Shown one piece after another: positions 1 to 5,475 of a stretch of 5,475 nucleotides of DNA. The translations under genes and the position numbers were made by a program. The notes beneath the pieces were generated by a model. The model made no database searches and was not told where the DNA came from. It saw only the letters and a program-made list of their open reading frames with translations. This stretch comes from an uncultured bacterium (lineage in GTDB: Bacteria; Verrucomicrobiota; Lentisphaeria; Victivallales; Victivallaceae), in NCBI GenBank assembly GCA_949286445.1, contig CASECL010000024.1, positions 1 to 5,475 on the forward strand. The letters are read 5' to 3'. Numbering within the stretch: the first letter of the stretch is position 1; each line of letters starts with the position of its first letter.

Positions 1-252
1 CGATCCCTTGATATGGCAGGCGGTACCGTCACATACTGAAACCTTGAATTTTCCCGGTTTCACCCGCCGGAACTGGGCATAGAAACTCAACACCCCCTCA
101 ACTTCCACCGGGGCAATGGAAAAATATTCCGCCACCGCCGCCAGTGCCTCGTCCGAAACGTAACCCTCCTGAGCCTGAATGCTCTGCAACCCTTTGATCA
201 GGTTACTTTTGTCCGGATCAATCTTCTTTAAATAATCAAACTTTTCCGACAT
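1..252 (-). CDS. NuoE/HndA-family [2Fe-2S] NADH dehydrogenase/hydrogenase subunit, partial (N-terminus)
   Basis: Reading leftward from the ATG at 252-250 gives 84 codons with no stop before the window edge, so the C-terminal half is missing. The protein starts MSEKFDYLKK. It has the helical N-terminal region of the 24-kDa complex I subunit family (QEGYVSDEALAAVAEYF, then EVEGVLSFYAQF) followed by CDGTACHIKG, whose Cys74 and Cys79 (C-x4-C) are the first pair of the thioredoxin-fold [2Fe-2S] cluster; the second pair would lie outside the window. Family members pass electrons between NAD(P)H/flavin subunits and other clusters, in complex I (NuoE) or in NADH-linked and bifurcating [FeFe] hydrogenases (HndA/HydC). 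The GTACH form looks more like the hydrogenase-type subunits than E. coli NuoE, but only the downstream genes, not visible, would decide. AGGAG lies 8 nt before the ATG and supports this start. The family is confident; the exact complex is not. Confidence 0.88.
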   Translation of the reverse strand, partial: MSEKFDYLKKIDPDKSNLIKGLQSIQAQEGYVSDEALAAVAEYFSIAPVEVEGVLSFYAQFRRVKPGKFKVSVCDGTACHIKGS

Positions 253-260
253 TTAAAAAA

Positions 261-265
261 CTCCT
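261..265 (-). promoter_or_regulatory. Ribosome binding site of the NuoE/HndA-like gene
   Basis: On the minus strand AGGAG lies 8 nt before the ATG at 252. It fixes the start of the left-edge gene and shows that the gene has its own translation signal. Confidence 0.7.
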
Positions 266-276
266 GATTCTTTTCA

Positions 277-306
277 AGTATAATATTTTCAAAATCCTCT
301 GAACAA
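277..306 (-). promoter_or_regulatory. Possible sigma70-type promoter for the NuoE/HndA-like gene
   Basis: On the minus strand TATACT (277-282) matches the -10 consensus at five of six positions. TTGTTC (301-306) is a weak -35 match, 18 nt upstream. The -10 lies about 12 nt upstream of the ribosome binding site, giving a short leader. It was identified by eye only; transcription by read-through from arnD is also possible. Confidence 0.33.
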
Positions 307-316
307 CCGCTTTCAG

Positions 317-403
317 CTGTTGAAATTCCGTTCCAACTGCCGCAATCAATGCCGAGTGCTCAATACGGTAAAAATTCCCCCCCGCCTGTCATAATTTCAA
401 CAG
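317..403. repeat. 11-bp perfect inverted repeat in the arnD/NuoE-like gap
   Basis: CTGTTGAAATT at 317-327 is the exact reverse complement of AATTTCAACAG at 393-403, with 65 bp between the arms. The left arm also overlaps a smaller imperfect palindrome, TTTCA-GCTGT-TGAAA (311-325). A transcript could form a long-loop hairpin. No U-run follows the distal arm in either direction, so it does not look like an intrinsic terminator. Function is unknown. Confidence 0.5.
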
Positions 404-422
404 TAAAAACTTCTCCGTTCCA
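327..422. repeat. 9-bp direct repeat TCCGTTCCA
   Basis: TCCGTTCCA occurs at 327-335 and again at 414-422. The first copy shares its first base with the left arm of the inverted repeat at 317-327, and the second lies 10 nt beyond the right arm. This may mark a degraded duplication or paired protein-binding sites; chance is not excluded. Confidence 0.35.
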
Positions 423-478
423 TTCATTCCCCGCCTACCCCCTCCGGGAAAAAATCTTTATTTACTCTATTTACCGCA

Positions 479-1369
479 CTACTCTGCCTGAACCGCCAGT
501 TTTCCCTCCCGTCCGGGGAAATCAGACAGCTTTATTCTGCCCTCCGGAGCAGTTGCCGCGGTCATTTTTACCACTTCACCCAGTGGAATAACCTTGTACC
601 CCAGGCAGTGTACCCGCTGAAGATAGTCCTCGAACATATCCCGGCAGCGGCCGCCCTCAGCCTCCGCATGAATTGTCAGAACATTTATCCGGTCTTCACG
701 CAGCAAACTTACCTGATATTCATTGTAATTATCGTTATTCACCCCGTCCCGGCCGATAACTTCATCATAAGTCGGCAGCGTAACCGGAATTTGCAACGTA
801 AGTTTTTTCCCGTTCACCACCGGATAAAACGGATGTGTTCCCCGGCAGTCGGAATTGAAATCAAAATGACGGAGTTCCTCTTTTTTCAACAGCAATTCCT
901 CAGTCATCCGCCACCCCGGAGCCGCACTGGATATCACCCGGTGTCCGGCCAGCCGTTCAAGTTCATCCACCCCGTAGCGGAATTCCTGTATCAATTCCTT
1001 TTCGGTAAAACGCTCCAGTTTTGCCTGGGAACGGTGATGATCCCAGGCATGAAAACCGAGTTCATGCCCGCACAGCACTGTACCCTGCATGCAATACCAG
1101 AGATGTTTTCCGATCTGCGGCCCCGGCCATGCAGTACCCATCAGCACGATTTCAGGACCGTAAAGCCCTGCCGCGTTGCTGCGGAGCATTTTCCAGGCAA
1201 AAGCCGGTTTGAGCATCCGCCAGAGGTGGCGGCCCATATTATCCGGGCCCACTGAAAAATAAAATGTTCCCTGTATTTCAAATTTATCCAGCGTGCGGCA
1301 GAGATTGGGCACGCCTATCTTCGTACCCCGGTAAGTATCAACATCAATGCGCAATCCAATGTATTTCAT
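479..1369 (-). CDS. arnD: 4-deoxy-4-formamido-L-arabinose-phosphoundecaprenol deformylase ArnD
   Basis: This 296-residue protein belongs to the NodB-type polysaccharide deacetylase family. It removes the formyl group from undecaprenyl-phosphate-linked L-Ara4FN at the cytoplasmic face of the inner membrane, committing the sugar to export and transfer to lipid A. ArnD-specific blocks recognised from the E. coli protein are near-verbatim: GLRIDVDTYRGT, FSVGPDNMGRHLWR, WKMLRSNAA and PVTLPTYDEVIGRD. The deacetylase motifs are intact: Asp9 and Asp11 (RIDVD), His107 and His111 (HAWDHH), SAAPGWR around 148-154, SDCRG at 173-177 and His234 (TIHAE). Length matches the family (about 300). It is the last gene of the operon and starts 3 nt after the arnT stop. 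AAGGA 12 nt before the ATG is inside arnT, so translation is probably coupled. No signal peptide is visible, as expected for a peripheral cytoplasmic enzyme. Its substrate needs ArnC, which is not in the window. Confidence 0.95.
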   Translation of the reverse strand: MKYIGLRIDVDTYRGTKIGVPNLCRTLDKFEIQGTFYFSVGPDNMGRHLWRMLKPAFAWKMLRSNAAGLYGPEIVLMGTAWPGPQIGKHLWYCMQGTVLCGHELGFHAWDHHRSQAKLERFTEKELIQEFRYGVDELERLAGHRVISSAAPGWRMTEELLLKKEELRHFDFNSDCRGTHPFYPVVNGKKLTLQIPVTLPTYDEVIGRDGVNNDNYNEYQVSLLREDRINVLTIHAEAEGGRCRDMFEDYLQRVHCLGYKVIPLGEVVKMTAATAPEGRIKLSDFPGREGKLAVQAE

Positions 1370-1372
1370 GTT

Positions 1373-2779
1373 TTATACCGATCCTTTCCCGCCTTTCCAG
1401 ACATAAAGGTAATGTTCATCCGGAAACTCCACCGCTTCATTTCCCAGCTCCGCCGGTTTACCGTCCCGCATAATTATTGCCGATCCGGCAGGAAGACTCT
1501 GCAAATCATCACGGTTGATTATCTTCGTACGGCGTCTGCGGTAAAAATACGCCGCGCCGCGGGTTCTCTCATGAGCCCCGGGAGCGTAAAGATAAACATC
1601 CCCACTGTATTTTTCCGCTTCAAAATACAAATTTTTCACCCGGTCGTCTTCTTCACTTAACGCAATCAGCACCGCGGCTCCCCAATAAACCGCCAGCACC
1701 GCGCCAAGAAAACCTGCCCAGGTCCAGTATTCGACGACTTTGCGCCATCCGGCCAGATATTCCGCCGCCATAATGCCGCACAATCCGGCGGCCGGGGCAT
1801 ACAGCGGCAGCAAATATATCTGGCGTTTGGCTGAAGCCACGCTCAGCAGCACAAATCCCGCCGCCGCAAAACACAGCAGTATCCGGCATTTCCGGTCATT
1901 CCGCTTCCGGTACACTGTCCAGAAGAAAAACGGCAGCCACGGCCAGAACAGCTCCGGCAGCCGGAAAAGGTAAAAATACCACCCCTTGACATGGTCTCCC
2001 TGACTGCCGTCAAAGCGGCCGAAATTATTAACAAATACCACCGTATCCACCAGCTTCATATTCCGCCCTTCGGCGAAATACATCATTGCCACCCATACTC
2101 CGGCAATTCCCAGCGCGGCAATATTCACCGCCGCCAGAGCAAAATAACGCTGGAAACGTATTTTACGGTCACTCCAGTCTTCCCACAGCAGGAAACACCC
2201 CCACCCGGCATCAAACAATACCAATGCCACCAATCCTTTGGTACATATTCCCAGCCCGAGAAACACCGCCGTTAATATCAGAAAAAGTACCTTTTTCCGC
2301 TTCAACGCCAGAATACCGCAATAATATGATGCCAGTATCATCGTTGCCAGCAGCGGGTCAACCATGCACTCCTGAAAGTTGTTGAAATACTGGAAACTTG
2401 TTCCCAACATAAATCCGGCGGCAAACGCCGCCAGATCAGAAAAATCCAGTGCTTTGACTATCCCGAAAATCAGCAGACAGCCCGCCACTCCACACAACAG
2501 GCTCGGCAGCCGCACCGCCCACTCATTCATGCCGAAAACAGCCATGGATAAAGCGGAAAGCTGGTAAAAAAATGCCGGATATTCCAGAAAATATTCCCCG
2601 TTCAGCCGCGGCACCAGCCAGTCGCCGCGGGTCAGCATTTCCGCCGCTATCCCCGCCACCCGGGTTTCATCCCCGGAGGGAATTCCACGCCAGAAAGACA
2701 TGCCGAGAAAAAGCGCGAAGCTGAACAGGAAGAGCACCAGAAAATATTTCCCGGTGCGGTCAAGTCTCTTTAATTCCAT
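1373..2779 (-). CDS. arnT: ArnT-like lipid A 4-amino-4-deoxy-L-arabinose transferase (GT83), divergent
   Basis: This is an integral inner-membrane glycosyltransferase expected to move L-Ara4N from undecaprenyl phosphate to lipid A on the periplasmic side. From the ATG at 2779 it has 468 residues. About 11-12 hydrophobic segments are followed by a soluble C-terminal part from about residue 376. Family signatures, numbered from this ATG, are the first-loop acidic motif SGDETR (Asp37, Glu38), AEMLTRGDWLVPRLNG, CTKG (179-182), and SAKRQIYLLPLY (316-327), which matches the VAKGKLPTYILP-like region of ArnT. It is shorter than E. coli ArnT (about 550), and the usual EKP after the first loop is EYP (Glu66-Tyr67-Pro68). 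The same frame extends to a GTG at 2818 (481 residues), but that start has no ribosome binding site, whereas GGCGG lies 7 nt before the ATG. The gene sits between arnA and arnD, which supports the role. Family confident; exact sugar donor and acceptor inferred. Confidence 0.82.
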   Translation of the reverse strand: MELKRLDRTGKYFLVLFLFSFALFLGMSFWRGIPSGDETRVAGIAAEMLTRGDWLVPRLNGEYFLEYPAFFYQLSALSMAVFGMNEWAVRLPSLLCGVAGCLLIFGIVKALDFSDLAAFAAGFMLGTSFQYFNNFQECMVDPLLATMILASYYCGILALKRKKVLFLILTAVFLGLGICTKGLVALVLFDAGWGCFLLWEDWSDRKIRFQRYFALAAVNIAALGIAGVWVAMMYFAEGRNMKLVDTVVFVNNFGRFDGSQGDHVKGWYFYLFRLPELFWPWLPFFFWTVYRKRNDRKCRILLCFAAAGFVLLSVASAKRQIYLLPLYAPAAGLCGIMAAEYLAGWRKVVEYWTWAGFLGAVLAVYWGAAVLIALSEEDDRVKNLYFEAEKYSGDVYLYAPGAHERTRGAAYFYRRRRTKIINRDDLQSLPAGSAIIMRDGKPAELGNEAVEFPDEHYLYVWKGGKGSV

Positions 2780-2833
2780 TTTTTTACCGCCGTGTGCTGA
2801 TTGCTCACCGGATAACACAGAGAAAACCGGAAA

Positions 2834-4828
2834 TCAATCCCGGTTGAATTCTCCGGAGGCAATCGCTTCATTAAGGAAGAAATCCAGTGTGGTTTCAATG
2901 GACTGTTCCAATGTTATATGCGGTTCCCAATCCAGCAGCCGTTTAGCGTTTTTGATACTGGGGGTGCGGTGCTGCACATCCTGATAACCTTTGCCGTAGA
3001 AAGCTCCGCTTTCCAGCACCACATAACCGGCGAAGGGCGGGAATTTACTGCGCAGCGGATGTTTTTCAAATTTTTCCACCAGTATTTCCGCCATCTTTTT
3101 GATAGACGCTTCATTGGCCGGATTGCCTATGTTGATGATCTGGCCGTCACACTTGCCGTCCTTGTTTTCGATAATCCGGTAAAGTGCCTCCACACCTTCC
3201 TTGATATCGACAAAACAGCGTTTCTGTTCGCCGCCGTCAATCAGCTGGATGGGAGAACCCTGCACCAGATTGAGAATAAGCTGGGTAATTGCGCGGGAAG
3301 ATCCGATCCGGGCGGAAGTAAGACTGTCCAGACGCGGTCCGATCCAGTTGAAAGGCCGGAACAATGTGAACTTAAGCTGTCCTTTGGCTCCATACGCCCA
3401 GATCACCCGGTCAAGCAGCTGCTTGCTGGAGGAATAAATCCATCGCTGCATGCGGATCGGTCCGGTGATAAGTTCGGAATTATCCTCATCAAACTGGGCA
3501 TCTTTGCACATACCGTAAACTTCACTGGTGGAGGGGAAGAGAATCCGTTTGTTATACTTCACGCAGTAACGCACAATCCGCAGATTTTCTTCAAAATCCA
3601 GCTCGAAAACCCGGAGCGGATTGCGGGTATATTCAATCGGGGTGGCAATCGCCACCAGCGGAAGAACAATATCGCATTTGCGGATATGATATTCAATCCA
3701 CTCCCGGTGAATGGAAATGTCGCCCTCACGGAAAAAGAAGTTCTCCCGGTTCATCAGGTGGTCAATGTAATTGCTCCGCAAATCCAGACCGTAAACTTCA
3801 TATTTGCCGGAATCCAGCAGTCTTTCACTCAAGTGACTGCCGATGAAGCCGTTTACACCAAGAATAAGCACGCTCTTTTTGCGGCTGGCTTCGCGGATTT
3901 TGCGCGGATTTGCGCCGAAAGTCATATTTTTGGAAATCCGGGCATCTTCAGCAAACTGACGGCCGGAAGTATAGACTCCACTTTCCAGCTGGGCCGCTTC
4001 AACTTCAAGCGCACCCTCACCGCAGGCAATCACCAGTGGATCAGTACTGATCACCGTCCCCGGTGCCGCACCCGCGGCGTTCTCAACCACCTTGCCCTGC
4101 CAGAACATGCACTTGCGGTCGCCGAGGAATGAAAAAGCTCCCGGATAAGGCAGCGTCACCGCCCGGATAAGATTGCGTATTTCCACTGCACTTTTGTGCC
4201 AGTCAATTTCACCGTCGGCAGGTTTACGACCGCCGAAATAGGTAGCTTCCGCCTCATTCTGCGCTTTGCGGGGAGCTTTTCCCTCTGCCAGAAGCGGCAG
4301 TGAACGGTTCAGCACGGTTTTGGCCGCTTCAACTGTCTTGACGAAAAGCGTTTTCGCATTGTCGGAGTCTTCTATCGCAAACTTTTCCTGATCCACGATA
4401 TCACCGGCATCGGCTCTCAAGGTCATATAATGCAGTGTTACGCCGCTCTCTTTTTCGCCATTGACCAGCACCCAGTTCACCGGACAGCGTCCGCGGTATC
4501 TGGGCAGGAGTGAACCGTGCAGATTGAGCGCACCTTTGGCAGGAATGGAGAGTATTTCACTGCCCACCATATTACGGTAATAAAAACTGAATATGAAATC
4601 CGGCTTCATCGCCCGGATACGTTCCACCCAGACCGGGTGGTTGATATCCTCCGGAGCAAAAACCTCAATGCCGCGGCTCCCGGCATATTCCGCCACCGAA
4701 TCAAACCAGACATTTTCATTGGGATTATCCCGGTGGGTGAACACCGCCTCAATATCAAACCCATTTGCCAGCAATGCCTCAATACCGGCCTTGCCGACAT
4801 TATGGTAAGCGAGAACCACGCACTTCAT
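2834..4828 (-). CDS. arnA: Bifunctional UDP-L-Ara4N formyltransferase / UDP-glucuronate decarboxylase ArnA
   Basis: This 664-residue protein (E. coli ArnA is 660) is a cytoplasmic two-domain enzyme. The C-terminal domain oxidatively decarboxylates UDP-glucuronate to UDP-L-Ara4O with NAD+. The N-terminal domain formylates UDP-L-Ara4N using 10-formyl-tetrahydrofolate. The formyltransferase domain (about 1-305) carries Asn102 and His104 in LNLHGSLLPRYRG, and Asp140. The short-chain dehydrogenase domain (about 316-664) has the NAD-binding GVNGFIG (324-330), Ser435-Glu436 (PSTSEVYG), Tyr465-x3-Lys469 (YSSSK) and Arg621 (HRTPS), matching E. coli Ser433/Glu434, Tyr463/Lys467 and Arg619 with a +2 offset. 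Long runs such as the LPLVAIATPIEYTRNPLRVFELDFEENLR region (389-417) are almost unchanged from enterobacteria. It is the first gene of the operon, has a good GGAGGT site 8 nt before ATG, and is followed 54 nt after its stop by the arnT ATG. ArnB, which works between the two reactions, is not present here. Confidence 0.97.
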   Translation of the reverse strand: MKCVVLAYHNVGKAGIEALLANGFDIEAVFTHRDNPNENVWFDSVAEYAGSRGIEVFAPEDINHPVWVERIRAMKPDFIFSFYYRNMVGSEILSIPAKGALNLHGSLLPRYRGRCPVNWVLVNGEKESGVTLHYMTLRADAGDIVDQEKFAIEDSDNAKTLFVKTVEAAKTVLNRSLPLLAEGKAPRKAQNEAEATYFGGRKPADGEIDWHKSAVEIRNLIRAVTLPYPGAFSFLGDRKCMFWQGKVVENAAGAAPGTVISTDPLVIACGEGALEVEAAQLESGVYTSGRQFAEDARISKNMTFGANPRKIREASRKKSVLILGVNGFIGSHLSERLLDSGKYEVYGLDLRSNYIDHLMNRENFFFREGDISIHREWIEYHIRKCDIVLPLVAIATPIEYTRNPLRVFELDFEENLRIVRYCVKYNKRILFPSTSEVYGMCKDAQFDEDNSELITGPIRMQRWIYSSSKQLLDRVIWAYGAKGQLKFTLFRPFNWIGPRLDSLTSARIGSSRAITQLILNLVQGSPIQLIDGGEQKRCFVDIKEGVEALYRIIENKDGKCDGQIINIGNPANEASIKKMAEILVEKFEKHPLRSKFPPFAGYVVLESGAFYGKGYQDVQHRTPSIKNAKRLLDWEPHITLEQSIETTLDFFLNEAIASGEFNRD

Positions 4829-4836
4829 TTAATATA

Positions 4837-4842
4837 ACCTCC
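4837..4842 (-). promoter_or_regulatory. Ribosome binding site of arnA
   Basis: On the minus strand GGAGGT lies 8 nt before the arnA ATG at 4828. It is the strongest Shine-Dalgarno sequence of the three arn genes, consistent with arnA leading the operon while the next two genes rely on weaker sites. Confidence 0.75.
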
Positions 4843-4888
4843 GTTTATTTTATGTCATTATTCCCGAATGAAAAAACTACACGCCATT

Positions 4889-4928
4889 AATATAACATTC
4901 CGCTATAAAAATTACCAGTTATTTTCAA
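4889..4928 (-). promoter_or_regulatory. Possible promoter region of the arnATD operon
   Basis: The minus strand has TTGAAA (4923-4928), a good -35-like hexamer, with TATAGC (4902-4907) 15 nt downstream. A better -10-like hexamer, TATATT (4889-4894), has only a weak -35 (TGGTAA) at 17 nt. No single pair is convincing. The operon must start somewhere in this gap because gyrA diverges from it. I see no PmrA-type box that I would defend. Confidence 0.22.
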
Positions 4929-4956
4929 AAAAATCACTAAAAAAAGGCCGTACGGA

Positions 4957-4986
4957 TTGGAAAAAAAGCACGTCGAGTGCTATATT
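4957..4986 (+). promoter_or_regulatory. Probable sigma70-type promoter of gyrA
   Basis: TTGGAA (4957-4962) and TATATT (4981-4986) are separated by 18 nt and match the -35 and -10 consensus at four and five positions. The spacer contains a 4-bp inverted repeat, GCAC-GTCGA-GTGC (4968-4980). The palindrome CCGTACGG (4948-4955) lies just upstream of the -35. Assigned by eye. Confidence 0.42.
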
Positions 4987-4999
4987 AACACATTAATAT
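4982..4999. repeat. 7-bp perfect inverted repeat overlapping the gyrA -10
   Basis: ATATTAA (4982-4988) and TTAATAT (4993-4999) are exact reverse complements around the 4-bp spacer CACA. The position, over and just after the proposed -10, is where a repressor operator would lie. The surroundings are AT-rich, so chance is possible. CATTAATAT also occurs at 4885-4893 on the arnA side of the gap, and TATTAATA at 5008-5015. Confidence 0.4.
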
Positions 5000-5014
5000 T
5001 TAATTTGTATTAAT

Positions 5015-5028
5015 AAGGAGACAAGGAG
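5015..5028 (+). promoter_or_regulatory. Tandem Shine-Dalgarno sequences of gyrA
   Basis: AAGGAG occurs twice, at 5015-5020 and 5023-5028. The second copy is 6 nt before the ATG at 5035 and is well placed; the first is 14 nt away, too far to be optimal. The good site confirms the gyrA start. Confidence 0.75.
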
Positions 5029-5034
5029 CGTTTC

Positions 5035-5475
5035 ATGAGCGAATTGGAAAACCGGGATATCCCGGTGAATATTGAAGATATCATGCATACCGCGTATCTG
5101 CAGTACTCCCTGAGCGTCAACGTCGGACGGGCCATCCCCGACGTCAGAGACGGACTCAAGCCGGTAAACCGCAGAATTCTTTACGCAATGCGCCAGCTCA
5201 ATCTGAGTAAATCACACCCCACCGTAAAATGCGCCCGCGTCGTCGGCGATGTCATGGGTAAATATCACCCCCACGGCGACTCTTCCATTTACGACGCCCT
5301 GGTGCGTCTGGCACAGTGGTTCTCCATGCGCGAACCCATGATCGAGGGTCAGGGTAACTTCGGTACCATCGACGGCGACAAGGCCGCCGCCTACCGTTAC
5401 ACCGAGTGCCGGCTGGAACGCATCAGCGATGAAATGCTCAACGATATCGAAAAAGATACCGTTGACATGGTGCCG
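5035..5475 (+). CDS. gyrA: DNA gyrase subunit A, partial (N-terminus)
   Basis: 147 codons are visible, open at the right edge (a full GyrA has about 800-900 residues). GyrA is the breakage-reunion subunit of the A2B2 type II topoisomerase that introduces negative supercoils. The protein starts MSELENRDIPVNIED and aligns with E. coli GyrA without gaps as far as I can compare from memory, so numbering is shared: Arg32, Lys42, the RVVGDVMGKYHPHGDSS block (68-84), and catalytic Arg121-Tyr122 in AAAYRYTE. The quinolone-determining positions are Ser83 and Asp87, the usual sensitive state. Position 45, commonly His (PVHRR), is Asn here. IDGDKAAAYRYTE favours GyrA over ParC, which usually has an insertion before this motif. 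It is transcribed divergently from the arn operon. About 69 of 147 codons end in C, unlike the G-ending preference of the left-edge gene. Confidence 0.93.
   Translation, partial: MSELENRDIPVNIEDIMHTAYLQYSLSVNVGRAIPDVRDGLKPVNRRILYAMRQLNLSKSHPTVKCARVVGDVMGKYHPHGDSSIYDALVRLAQWFSMREPMIEGQGNFGTIDGDKAAAYRYTECRLERISDEMLNDIEKDTVDMVP

Noticed and set aside
377..383. Run of seven C as a possible slippage or phase-variation tract
   Set aside because: It lies in non-coding DNA, is not within a promoter I can identify, and seven bases is short for phase variation.
430..478. Intrinsic terminator directly after arnD
   Set aside because: The minus strand has a T-run (ATTTTTT) about 20-30 nt after the stop, but no GC-rich hairpin precedes it.
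349..591. 80-codon plus-strand frame starting in the gap after arnD
   Set aside because: It has proline-rich, unrecognisable sequence, overlaps the 3' end of arnD antisense, and has no ribosome binding site before its ATG.
608..1255. 215-codon plus-strand open frame antisense to arnD
   Set aside because: It lies entirely opposite the conserved arnD coding sequence and shows no recognisable motif; treated as a shadow frame.
2780..2818. GTG start extending ArnT by 13 residues
   Set aside because: No Shine-Dalgarno sequence precedes it, and the extra residues are polar and unlike known ArnT N-termini. The ATG at 2779 has GGCGG at good spacing and puts the first membrane segment near the N-terminus. 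Not fully excluded.
2918..4132. 404-codon open frame on the plus strand, antisense to arnA
   Set aside because: It lies wholly inside arnA, whose protein is conserved throughout with all catalytic residues. The antisense translation shows no recognisable domain, and long antisense frames arise readily opposite such codon use.
4942..4980. Intrinsic terminator or riboswitch upstream of gyrA
   Set aside because: The CCGTACGG palindrome and the 4-bp GCAC/GTGC stem are too short, and they lie before the likely transcription start, between or upstream of the promoter hexamers.

Overview
The window reads as chromosomal DNA of a Gram-negative, probably anaerobic bacterium. Lipid A-modifying Arn enzymes imply an LPS-bearing outer membrane. 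A NuoE/HndA-type iron-sulfur subunit at the left edge fits NADH-linked hydrogenase or dehydrogenase metabolism. The protein sequences suggest a phylum outside Proteobacteria, possibly Verrucomicrobiota/Lentisphaerota; this rests on general impression and is only a weak inference.

Layout: (1) bases 1-252, minus strand, N-terminal 84 codons of a thioredoxin-like [2Fe-2S] NuoE/HndA-family subunit, cut by the window edge. (2) 253-478, a 226-bp non-coding gap with an 11-bp inverted repeat, a 9-bp direct repeat, and a promoter and ribosome binding site for the left-edge gene. (3) 479-4828, a tight minus-strand operon arnA-arnT-arnD. (4) 4829-5034, a 206-bp AT-rich divergent promoter region. (5) 5035-5475, plus strand, first 147 codons of DNA gyrase subunit A (gyrA), cut by the right edge.

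The three central genes belong to the pathway that puts 4-amino-4-deoxy-L-arabinose (L-Ara4N) on lipid A and so lowers affinity for polymyxins and cationic peptides. ArnA oxidatively decarboxylates UDP-glucuronate and later formylates UDP-L-Ara4N. ArnD removes the formyl group once the sugar is on undecaprenyl phosphate. ArnT moves the sugar to lipid A outside the inner membrane. The aminotransferase ArnB, the lipid-linking transferase ArnC and the flippase ArnE/F are not in this window, and the order differs from the enterobacterial arnBCADTEF. The pathway must therefore be completed elsewhere in the genome. ArnA and ArnD keep all the catalytic residues I could check; ArnT is more diverged and shorter than usual. 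I see no RNA gene, insertion sequence, CRISPR array or clearly new system here.
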